Source: Benincasa hispida (Eukaryota; Streptophyta; Magnoliopsida; Cucurbitales; Cucurbitaceae). Taken from it: a stretch of 64,000 bases of DNA. The stretch's first letter is position 1. Each line of letters starts with the position of its first letter. Of this stretch, positions 31,501 to 40,406 are shown one piece after another. The position numbers were made by a program, and so were the translations under genes. Location of the stretch: the NCBI RefSeq assembly GCF_009727055.1, contig NC_052349.1, positions 90,475,996-90,539,995 of the forward strand, read 5' to 3'. The notes beneath the pieces are model-generated. The model did not search any database. It was not told the DNA's origin and saw only the letters and a list, made by a program, of their open reading frames with translations.

Positions 31501-34456
31501 TGTCAGTTTCTTCTGTCCCTCTTCAATATTAGACTTTTGAGACAATTCTGCAACTTCTTGAGGATCTTTCAGCACCTCATTACCTCCTAAAGTTTCAACC
31601 TTCTCTGAGCTCTTTCATCATTTTCTATGTTCCCAGACTTTTTCTTCAAGACTCCTCTAAAATAACGGATCTTGAACCTTAAGCTGTTCTGACGCTTGGA
31701 CACTTTCTGATGGAACACCAGAGGTTTCCTGAATTTCCTTTCTGAGATTCTTCCTATAGTATGTTATGCAGGCACTTGTCTAGTAAGGAAGAACCGACAC
31801 GGAACAACAGGAGCAAGATAGGTTCAAGACTAGGTAGACTGGGAACAACAGAAGCAGAGTTAGGTTCAAGACTAGGTAGACTAGGTCAGGAAACATTGGG
31901 GCTAGGCTCAGGTTCAGGAATATAGACTTAGGCTCAAGATTGAGGCTAATGGGTACGGAGTACGTGGAACTGTTAGTCTCTTCATTCGTGATCTCCCCCT
32001 GAAGATGACTAACGGGAAAGAACAGTTTATCTTCAAGGAACGTGACATCCATAGTGACAAAATATTTTCTGGAAGATGGATGAAAGCATTTATAGCATCG
32101 CTGATGAAGGGGATACCCGACAAACACATATTTTGTAGCTCATGGAGCAAACTTAGTCCGGTGTGGACCATGAGTATGAACAAAGGCTATACACCCAAAC
32201 ACACGAAGATGAACCTCAGGAATAAGACGGGTAGACTGATAGGACTCTTTGAAGCACTCAAGAGGGGTTTGAAACTTTAGAACTCGTGAAGGCATTCTAT
32301 TAATTAGATGAGTTGCGGTAAGAACCACATCTCCCCACAGGTACGAAGGAAGAGACGCTAGAATTATCAAGGAACGAGCAACTTCAATGAGATGGCAATT
32401 TTTCCGTTCAACAACCCATTTTGTTGTGGAGTATATGCACACGAGTTTTGATGGATGATCCCTTTTGACACTAGGAATTCCTGGAAGGTGTGGTTAACAA
32501 ACTCACGACCATTGTCACTCCGAAGAATGGCAATCTTTGTGTTGAATTGTGTTAATACAGTGGTATAGAACTGTTTGAAGGTAGATAAAACCTCGGACTT
32601 ATCAGCAAGGAGATATACCCATGTAAGTCGGGTATGGTCATCAATGAAAGTTACAAACCACCGTTTACCAGACAGGGTAAAGACGCTTGAGGGACCCCAA
32701 ACATCAATGTGGACTAGATGAAAAGGCTGGGTAGGTTTTTAGGGCTGAGAAACAAACGACACGCGGGGTTGTTTAGCACGTATACAGACATCACAAGATA
32801 ATGAAGAAACATTCACATTATGGAATAAATGAGGAAATAAATATCGCATATATTGAAAACTAGGATGTCCAAGACGAAAATGCCACAATAAATAATTTGT
32901 TTCAGATATAGTAAACGAAGATAAAAGACTAGCCCTAAACAAGCTTCTGGAGGAAGCATCTACAGAAAGGAAATATAGGCCTCTGTCATATTGGGCAGTG
33001 CCAATCGTCTTCCCCATATTTAGAAAATATGAAAGGAGAATTAACAAAGAGAATAGGAAAGGGGGTACAAATGCAAATGAGGGAGAGAATAAAAGTAGTT
33101 AGAGATGGGACCACTAGGGGAGGAGGAAGAAATCTGTTATTAATATGTTATTTGAGGGTGACTGATTTAGTATAAAAATATGAGGTAGGGGGAGGGATGG
33201 ATATCAAATTTTTATCTTAGAATTAAGCTTGTAAGCTGTAAGGGGAGGAGGTCTCGACTTCCTAGGCTATTTTGAGCCGAAACAGTGAATACATAACCGA
33301 GTGTCTCAGATAGGTAGACATGTAAGCATCACCCTTTTAGAATCAATATTACACTGTGCAAAAATGATAGGCCGATGAGCTAACATAACCATATTAAAAT
33401 CAAAATTACAGCACACTTGTCTGAATCATTGTCAAACTACCCCAAGAAGCAAATCCTTAGAATTCAATACTTAGAAATAAGAGAATTAAATGTTTAGTAA
33501 ACCATAATTAAAAATAAAATTTACAAGGAAAATAAATCTCAATGGACAAACATATTCAGAAGTTATTTCAATGGAGAAACCAAAAGATGTTCCATGAGCA
33601 AACTTATAAAATCCGTCACAGCTATCATCATCTTACCCTCTTAAATCCAGGTTCCATGCTCCCAGAAAGAACAACAACAACAGGAGACTCGCTACCAGTA
33701 ATGCACATCAATGCCTTCCATATTATAAGGGCAGATGTTACAATCATGCCTGAAAAAACAATTACAGAACTACTCATCTTCAACCCATAAATTTAAAGAA
33801 GAATATCTTTCATATAAAAAGTTAGTTAATGTAAACTCAGACTGGTTGAAACATGTGTTTATTTGGTATCAGGAACCCATGTATTCTCATAATATTCCTT
33901 CATGTGAAAAATCAACTTACAGAGACTAGCACAAACCAAAAGCGAATGAATTTAAAGCAACCATTAATCTCCCAAGACAAATGAACTCCTTCAACAAGAT
34001 CTTTAATCGTACAATCGAAAAATAAACTCATATACGTGAAAATGACAACAATTCGCTTTCGCTATTTCTTTCAGGAAAACAAAATTCGAAAACCAAATTG
34101 GACCAGAACAACTAAAAATCTGTTAATTGATATCACGAATTAGCAGACAAACTAAAACCCTCGTCGATCCAATTTTAAAAATTGCACATGAATTGCAGAG
34201 AAACCCAGCTAGGTGTGATTTGTGAAACTCTTGTTCTTTGAAGATCCAAGCGCCAAAAGCAACCAACATTTCAAATTTCAATCACAGCCCACTATATAAT
34301 TTCTCCCTAGAAGAACCGAGATCCGTAGAACAACCGCGAAAGCTCGTACTAGAGAGAGAGAGAGAGCGCGCGCTAACCGAGACTGACGGCCTGGGAAAGG
34401 ACCTGACGAATCTGAAGGGATTTGATGGAATCCATGGTTTCTCCGATCCACCCCAT
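25513..34456 (-). CDS. SEC11: Signal peptidase complex catalytic subunit SEC11 (180 aa, 8 exons)
   Basis: ER-membrane type I signal peptidase that removes signal peptides from secretory proteins. Exons on the minus strand: 34456-34378, 33749-33637, 27118-27047, 26912-26877, 26383-26338, 26115-26028, 25922-25865 and 25563-25513. All introns are GT...AG, and the joined length of 543 bases gives 180 codons plus stop in one frame. One transmembrane segment lies at residues 28-44. The catalytic Ser is residue 57 in S-G-S-M-E-P, the catalytic His is 96 in I-V-H-R-V, and acidic residues 117 and 123 fall in K-G-D-N-N and G-D-D-R. A C-terminal hydrophobic helix spans 165-177. The length equals the plant family norm. 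Intron 2 (27119-33636, 6518 bp) is swollen by a retrotransposon. The first exon sits 140 bases inside a likely transcription start. Confidence 0.95.
27321..27325. repeat. Probable target-site duplication of element F
   Basis: GACAG directly before the LTR start (TGATAGACC) and GATAG at 33309-33313 directly after the LTR end (GTCTCA). Four of five bases match. Confidence 0.6.
27326..27613 (+). repeat. 5' LTR of element F
   Basis: Starts TGATAGACCCCCCATA and ends GAGTTTCA. A TGGTATCAAAG primer-binding site follows at about 27621. Confidence 0.78.
27653..28430 (+). pseudogene. gypsy gag (element F)
   Basis: The first ATG after the primer site is at 27653; the frame open from 27620 begins with TTG. 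There is an N-terminal coiled-coil-like stretch ('[14 protein letters not shown]', residues about 6-20), then the retrotransposon-gag core '[13 protein letters not shown]' and '[14 protein letters not shown]'. A TGA stop at 28139-28141 interrupts it; the core continues with '[13 protein letters not shown]' to a stop near 28426. Confidence 0.83.
28607..29600 (+). pseudogene. gypsy nucleocapsid, protease and RT start (element F)
   Basis: Open frame with a zinc knuckle C-Y-R-C...G-H-R-C at about 28727-28770 of the gypsy CX2CX7HXC type. A retropepsin site reads V-L-I-D-S-R-A-S (the family has D-S-G or D-T-G; Gly to Arg here) at about 28997-29020. The flap-side block '[12 protein letters not shown]' follows. 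The frame runs into the linker before RT ('[19 protein letters not shown]'), where copia sequence replaces it. Confidence 0.83.
29604..33011 (-). pseudogene. Copia fragment inside element F: LTR, RNase H, RT, integrase
   Basis: Minus-strand copia sequence. Its 3' LTR (29815-29604, start TGTTGAAATACG) follows a purine tract (revcomp of 'ctccccctcaa'). RNase H lies at 30341-29880 with '[12 protein letters not shown]', '[10 protein letters not shown]' and '[11 protein letters not shown]'. RT lies at 30888-30286 with the Y-V-D-D-I-I-L box. Integrase and the GAG-pre-integrase domain run 33011-31780 with '[13 protein letters not shown]', C-D-V-C and 'VFGCIAF'. It lacks gag, protease and its 5' LTR. 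Many stops and frameshifts between 31000 and 32100 disable it. It is a family distinct from elements A and G. Confidence 0.85.
33012..33308 (+). repeat. 3' LTR of element F, first ~9 bases missing
   Basis: It matches the 5' LTR from CCCCATATTTAG onward; the TGATAGACC start is lost and copia sequence abuts directly. It carries a ~14-bp insertion near 33210-33230 relative to the 5' LTR and ends GTCTCA. Confidence 0.8.
34351..34366. repeat. (AG)8 microsatellite in SEC11 intron 1
   Basis: Eight AG units ending 12 bases from the exon 1 donor site. On the transcript it is a CU run just inside intron 1. Confidence 0.9.
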
Positions 34457-34589
34457 TGGGCACTTCCTCTGTTTGCTCGAAATTCTCCTTCCGGTTTCGG
34501 TTTTTACTTCAAAATCTCTCCGCCGATCTTCGAGAAGACAACCCCGACCGAAATAAGGAGACTCGTTTTCTTGCAGCGTCAAATTTCTT

Positions 34590-34604
34590 GATTATATTAT
34601 ACTA
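34590..34604 (-). promoter_or_regulatory. Possible TATA box of SEC11
   Basis: On the minus strand this reads TAGTATAATATAATC, about 135 bases upstream of the SEC11 ATG. It is weak evidence in AT-rich DNA. Confidence 0.28.
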
Positions 34605-34711
34605 ATTCAAGGCTAAACTATTAAAAAGTATCCAAAAGCTCTTTCATTTGTTTAGCCCAAGAGTTTGTAAATTTGGAGTTGTGAACTCCCATTTTTTGTT
34701 TGGAGTTAAGT

Positions 34712-34829
34712 AGTTCCAGTAGTTTGTAGGGTCTATTACTAAATAATATCTTATCAACGTTTTACATTATAGTTCCAGTAGTTTGTAGGGTCTATTACTA
34801 AATAATATCTTATCAATGCTTTACATTGT
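34712..34829. repeat. 59-bp tandem duplication upstream of SEC11
   Basis: 'agttccagtagtttgtaggg' starts at 34712 and again at 34771. The copies are nearly identical over 59 bases (one 'aacgtt' to 'aatgct' cluster differs). Confidence 0.88.
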
Positions 34830-34990
34830 AGGTTTAAAGTAGTTCACAATCCTCTCGATTTCACGACTTTGTATGGAGGAAGTGGAATCGTGTACTTCAC
34901 TCTTTGTTTGGTCCAAAAAACTGATCGACTATACAACTAAAAAAACATGATTAGGAATTACCTTTTTATTCTTAAGTTTTGAAGAATAAG

Positions 34991-35318
34991 TGTGTTTGGT
35001 CCATGAGTTTTCAAAATTGATGTTTTACCACCTTAGTTTTTAAAAAATAGGTTTAAAAAGTACTTGAAGGCATTTTTTTTAATTTAAAAAAGAATTATAT
35101 ATTATTTACAATTAAAAATATTTTTTTAAAATAATTTTAGAGTAGAGATAATCTTTAGTAATTATTCTTCTAATTTAAAAATGACATAATTATTCAAGAT
35201 CATAATAAAAAAAATGTTTGAGGATCCTTTTAAACCTATTTTAAAAACTTAAAGACTTAGAATCACTTACTCTTAAAAACTTGAAGAATACATTTTGAAA
35301 AACTAGAAATCAAACACA
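34991..35318. mobile_element. Inverted-repeat MITE-like element
   Basis: The left arm TGTGTTTGGT...TTTTCAAAAT and the right arm ATTTTGAAAA...CAAACACA are inverted copies, as are 'aaaaataggtttaaaaag' (about 35045) and 'ccttttaaacctatttta' (about 35228). The two arms could fold into a ~150-bp imperfect hairpin. No clear target duplication is visible, so the superfamily is unassigned. Confidence 0.6.
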
Positions 35319-35338
35319 TCTATTTATCAAAACTCAGG

Positions 35339-35652
35339 TAAGATTGGCAAAAATCCCCAGTTTGACTAGGGATGGGGTCAAACCAGGGATTCTAACCAGG
35401 TCCCTGGTCGGGGAAGGGGAGGGTATCCCCGCCCCGTCCCGTCCCCAATTAAATTTTTTATTTTTTTAATATATATATATATATTAAAAAAAAGGGAGGG
35501 GGATGGGTCTCCATGGGGACCCATTTTCTGACAGGGAATCCCTGTTCCCGTCCCTGCCTTCAATTGGCAGGAATGGGGCCGGGGATAGGGGAAATACCCT
35601 CGTGGGGACGGGAATGAGGAGTCCTCCCGCCCCGACCCCGTTGCCAACCCTA
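35339..35652. mobile_element. hAT-type MITE, 314 bp
   Basis: Terminal inverted repeats TAAGATTGGCAA and TTGCCAACCCTA (one mismatch) are flanked by a perfect 8-bp target duplication AACTCAGG (35331-35338 and 35653-35660). An 8-bp duplication is the mark of the hAT superfamily. The interior is G+C-rich with runs of GGGGA/CCCCG around an AT core. It has no transposase. Confidence 0.85.
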
Positions 35653-36507
35653 AACTCAGGGACTTAGAAGCTAATTTTTCCAAACATCAATTTGTTGTAT
35701 TGTTAACTTCTTGCATCGTGGGACCAATACTTTATAACTCTTCAAATTCACAACTTCACTTCTTACCACAAATACCTCACACAAAATTGTAATAGTACTA
35801 TTACTTTTTTTTATACATGTAAAAGTTTATGTCTAGATAGCTACTTAAAATCCTATTATCTTTTTTTTTTTTTTATAGAGCTTTGTGCCTAAAGTCATGA
35901 TGATGTGGAAAGCAATGTCAAATAAAATGCGGGTGCTACAATTAACAACTCCACTGGAGAATAAAAGCCTCGGATCTATGATTTTTTACATCTCAATCGC
36001 TTAACTTGAAAATGAACTAGCATTTTCATTGTTTTTGTTTCCTTTATTCAAGATAGAATAAGCACACACCATGACACCACGCTTCATTACGCCTAAGCAT
36101 TACATATATTTGCCTCTTGGATATATGATCTCAAAATGGAAAAATACTGGAGTAGAAATTAATTTGAGTCTTGGACGAATAGGACTTAGAATAGTGTGTT
36201 GTTAGAAGGAAAATTTAACACATACACCATCGCACTATTGCGATTAACCATTCACTTGTTCTTGTTAATATCCTAATTTGTATCACTTGTATCCAAAATT
36301 TCAATAGATCTTTATTGAAGGGTAATTTAACAGTCAAGAACTCAAGGGTAATATTAATTTGTGAAAGAATACAACTTTTTTGAAAAATTGACATTTCTAA
36401 AATTGATCCATAACTTAGTATATTTGAAATTTATTTGACAAAATTTATTGAACTTAAATTATTAGTGAAATCACAAAGGAGGAATGAATGCAGTTGTCAC
36501 TTGGCGG
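35653..36507. other. Spacer between the two hAT MITEs
   Basis: AT-rich sequence with a T-run at about 35863. I see no gene or recognisable repeat. Confidence 0.5.
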
Positions 36508-37128
36508 TAAGGTTGGCAAAAATTCTCGCGGATCAGGTTTCTACGAGTACCTGCCCGATCGGGGTGGGGAGTCTCTAGTTTGACCAGGGATGGGGTCGAA
36601 CTGGGGACCCGTTAGGACGGGCGCGAGGATGGAAAGGGTATTCCTGCTCCGTCCCTAACCTCGACTCGACCCGAATAATTGTTTTAATATATATATATAT
36701 ATAAACAATAACTTAAGCTACTATTTTTGGTTTTTTACTTTTTTTTTTATTTCATAATACAATTAACTTTAACTTTTATTAAATTAAAAATAAAAAGATG
36801 TTAAAATATTTTTAATTATTAATTTAAATAAATAAAACAATAATATTACCAACTTGTTACCTAAAAAGTATAATTATTTCAATGTAAATATAAAAATGTA
36901 TTGATTCTAAAATAAAAATAATTAAAATAAAAAATAAAATATGAAAAATTTTTCCCCGCGGGGCTAAACCCCAAACCCCTAAAACCCCCAAACGGGGATT
37001 CCTCGATCTCGACTCTGATTCCTCAAAAGGGAAAATGGGGCGGGGAAGGGGATTAGAAATCCCTACGGGGATGGAGATGGAGATGGGGAGTGCATCTCTG
37101 GCCCTGCCCCACCCTGTTACCAACCCTA
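36508..37128. mobile_element. hAT-type MITE, second copy, 621 bp
   Basis: Ends TAAGGTTGGCAA and TTACCAACCCTA, flanked by CTTGGCGG (36500-36507) and CTTGGCAA (37129-37136), a decayed 8-bp duplication (6 of 8). The G+C-rich arms match the 35339-35652 copy, including 'tttgaccagggatggggtc'. It is longer because its central AT-rich section is expanded. Confidence 0.78.
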
Positions 37129-37195
37129 CTTGGCAACCATTTGCAAAAAAAATAAAAGAAGAGTCAACAAAGTGAGTTGACTCAGTTTTCACTTA

Positions 37196-37541
37196 GGGTG
37201 TGTTTGGGGCAAGTACTATCCTAAGACTATAATAACCATCTCTTGCTCTAATAAATACTATCTTGTATTCTCCAACTAAATACCGTCAAAACTATTTCAA
37301 AACCCCTATTTGCTATAGTAGTATTTACTATTTTCCATAATTTTTACTATTTTACATTCATCATTTTTTTTTATTTGATATGGTGTTTACTATGACACTT
37401 CTCAATCTAAAATAGTTTACACCTCAAATACATACTATCATAACATAAACTAAAATAATCTACACCCTAAAAACAAATTATTGTAACCCAACTATAATAA
37501 TCTAGGACTATAATAACCAACTTTTTGCCTCAAACGCCCCC
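37196..37541. mobile_element. PIF/Harbinger (Tourist-like) MITE, 346 bp
   Basis: Inverted ends GGGTGTGTTTGGGGCAA and TTGCCTCAAACGCCCCC, with a 3-bp TTA duplication on each side (37193-37195, 37542-37544). The TTA target and G/C-rich ends are typical of Harbinger MITEs. It has no coding capacity. Confidence 0.8.
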
Positions 37542-37544
37542 TTA

Positions 37545-38399
37545 GTGTCTTTTTTTTTTCTTTCTTCTTAATACAAAAATCATTGAAATAAGAGATCAAA
37601 TCTTCAACTTCAAGGAAGAGACCAGTATATGACAATTATAATAACTTGTGTGATTGAATACAAATGTTTGGACTTTGAAATTAGTTGAATATAAATTATA
37701 TTTGATAAATATGGACTTAACTCAAGTTGCCATGGTTGAGATTTTTTAAAACTAAAAAAATAATTTAATATAGTCATGCTAGAATGATCAATCTAACCTA
37801 GGTGAGTCAAAGAATCACTAAGTGGATCTTTTTTTCTCTTTAAGGAGGTGGATCATAGTTCAATTAAATGTGATAGCAAAAATTCATTACAAAAGTCACG
37901 ATGTACACATAACTTTATTGGTTGAGAGGAGGCTAAATGTATTTTAACTAGGACAGAGATTAAAAGAAAGGACATAACTAAAACCAAAGTGAAAAACCAA
38001 ATTCGGTGAAATGAATAAGCCACATACTTTAGGTTATGAGCTTATATAGTTGACATTTGAAATAGATTCAATTGTACACAAGGGATAAAAATAACATACC
38101 AAGTATCACCATTGAACTTTGTAAAAACTAGTCATACTTTACTAGTGACGTCACTAGTAGTACACATTCGACAACAATTGATCTATCATGGTATTATCTA
38201 TGCCCATTTGCATGCTAATATTATTACTGTCCATTGTCCTGAGTTACAACCTCTTATCAAATATGTTTAACTAATAACTACTTGTCAAGCAAAGTGAGAA
38301 TTTAGCAATGTGATTCTATGAACAACTTACTTGTCAACTCTCATTGTCGTCTCTACTCACTAGGAAAAGTCTGTCCAGTTGGTTATGGCAGTTACCAGA
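37545..38399. other. Unassigned AT-rich spacer
   Basis: No open frame, repeat or conserved motif that I can support. Confidence 0.5.
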
Positions 38400-39200
38400 G
38401 TTCAGATCTCATTCTTCAAATTGTTCTCAAATCACTTACATCTATCTTTCTCTTCAGTAATAATAGTGGAAGCATACTGAGATAGCTCAGTATATTTCTG
38501 CTTATGTTCTGCAACGGACATCTATCCTTGGACCAGTTTTTCTTTGTCTCAAGAAATGAACAGAGGTAGTACTTGTCTTCAAAGGCCCTCTTGAATTCTT
38601 CCCATGTCATAGCCTCAATATCACTCCTCCTAGAGTCTAAGACTTTCCACCACTTCTCTGCTCTTTTCTAGAGCATAAATACCACTAACTCAACCTTTTG
38701 GTTTCGAGACACCTCATCACATGGAAGCATTTCTCAATTAAATCCAACCAAACTTTGACATTTTCCAAGTCTTTCGTACCCTCAAACGTCATTGCACCTA
38801 GTGCTTTCATCCTTTTTATTCCATATTTCTTCTCTGGATCCACTTGTACGGATCTCACACTAGCTGCTAATCTCTGTGCTATCCCAACAAAGACCATGTT
38901 CTCCATGTTAAGGTCAACTCTATCCTGAGGGATACTAGACTCTCCCTTAGATGTGCTTTCCCATGCTACTGGATCTCTAGTAGGGTCACAGTCCCCATGT
39001 ACTTCCCGTTCTCTGATAGGATCTTGATCTCCTTGTACTACAAGATCTTTGGTAGGGTCACGATCCTTGTCTGTCATCTGCTTACTCACTCTGCCATTTC
39101 TTTAAGGCATCCTTCCTATAATAGTTTACAATCATTAAGTACATTACAATATTGACATGCTCCTAGTCTAATGCATGATCCTATTTTCCCAAAATCTTAT
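38400..39200 (-). pseudogene. gypsy gag remnant
   Basis: Minus-strand frames 39089-38685 and 38610-38416. The first holds a low-complexity charged start (D-R-D-P-T repeats) followed by 'ALGAMTFEGTKDLENVKVWL' and 'LIEKCFHVM', a gypsy gag core; the second has 'MTWEEFKRAFEDKYY'. They are separated by stops. The plus-strand frame 38698-38928 is its antisense shadow. Confidence 0.75.
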
Positions 39201-39213
39201 GCTCTGATACCAA
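39201..39213 (-). other. Primer-binding site of the gypsy remnant
   Basis: The minus strand reads TTGGTATCAGAGC, complementary to initiator tRNA-Met, placed between the gag remnant and a sequence ending GTGTGGCA. Confidence 0.75.
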
Positions 39214-39215
39214 CT

Positions 39216-40400
39216 TGCCACACTCCCTCCCAGACTACCTTCTTAATCTAAAAAGAGGTGTGAAGACAGTAGATGTCAACCCTCTTATAACACTCATTGC
39301 CCAATCGACTTCTGAAACCTGTCTCCTTTGTACCTGTTATACTTGATAGACAGTTAATATTCACATGTATAACTTCTGTTCACATATCTTCATCTAGACA
39401 TACAGACATGCAAATTCTATTATCACGCAGAAACACTTCCAACCTTATATATAGAATCAAATAACTTTACATAGGTTTATACTACATCAGTGTCATCTAA
39501 GGTTCTATCCTTTGCCCCTAATATGTATATGATAGTCTCAATACTTAAAAAAAAATATGATGGATCACCGCTTCTATTTCGCTGGGATCTTTGAATTTTG
39601 TGGTAGACTGACAAATCGGTTAGGCTCTAGGGAATTGGTCGCTACCTAGGGAAAGTGAAAACATTTGAAAATTGTGAGTTAAAAATACCCAATGAGTGAC
39701 TTTCTTTTTAAAATATACTTACATAATGAACATGATATGAAAACATAGTTTGCTGAATAAAGCATGTATCTCTATATCTCAGTGTTAAGCAATAGTTCTA
39801 ATTTCATAAAAGAATATAACATCTTTGTGAATATTTCTAAAACCTCGAAAATCTCATAAATCGTTAATTTGTTTGAAAAAAAAACCATCATCCTTCTTAC
39901 CTTAGTTGAGGGAGGGCCTTTTCGATTGATTACTCAACGTCGATTACCTTAGTTGATGTAGAGTAATCTCAATACAATCAGTGTTGATGATACTGATCGT
40001 ACGTGCACGTGAATATGCCTCAAAGGCTAGTAATAGTATGTCTACTTTGGATAGGTCATCTCCTTAGGTATCAGGGGACCCAGATACCTTCATCTCCTCT
40101 AGTATTTGGTTTTCTCAATGAAAACATCATAAAACATGATTTTAGGCTAAAAGCTTGGTATTCTAAACATTAAGCATTCCATTAAAACCATATCATAGAA
40201 ATAGTAAGTCATAAGAAATAATTCATCTTAAGGAATGCTCATCAATGCATGGTTTCAATTAATAAAACTCAAGTATGCTTTATAAAATTCTTCTTAAAAT
40301 TTATCATTTTTTGGGCTTAAAACATGCTTTGAAATTAGAAAAGTATACTTAAACTTTTGGCTCAACCTATTGAAATGATGGAAATCCTCATGTCCGAATT
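39216..40400 (-). repeat. Probable LTR of the gypsy remnant, upper border unresolved
   Basis: Its lower end is set by the primer site (LTR end TGTGGCA at 39216). The sequence up to about 40400 is non-coding and meets copia element G there. I cannot find the LTR start, so the upper border is the junction with G. Confidence 0.45.
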
Positions 40401-40406
40401 TCTTCA

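Larger units (their letters stand above)
27326..33308 (+). mobile_element. Element F: gypsy LTRs with mixed gypsy/copia interior, in SEC11 intron 2
   Basis: Two direct LTRs of 288 and 297 bp (27326-27613 and 33012-33308), about 4% diverged by eye, enclose a chimeric interior. After the 5' LTR come a primer-binding site and plus-strand gypsy gag and protease up to about 29600. From 29604 the sequence is a minus-strand copia fragment (3' LTR, RNase H, RT, integrase) that ends abruptly at the 3' gypsy LTR. Gypsy RT, RNase H, integrase and polypurine tract are missing. The insertion leaves all SEC11 splice sites untouched. Confidence 0.82.

Noticed and set aside
25513..34456. SEC11 as a processed or broken pseudogene
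   Set aside because: All eight exons join in one frame to exactly 180 codons, all splice sites are GT/AG and the catalytic Ser and His are present.
34238..34591. Plus-strand frame of 117 codons
   Set aside because: It is antisense to SEC11 exon 1 and 5' UTR and has no domain.
38698..38928. Plus-strand frame of 76 codons
   Set aside because: Antisense to the gypsy gag remnant.
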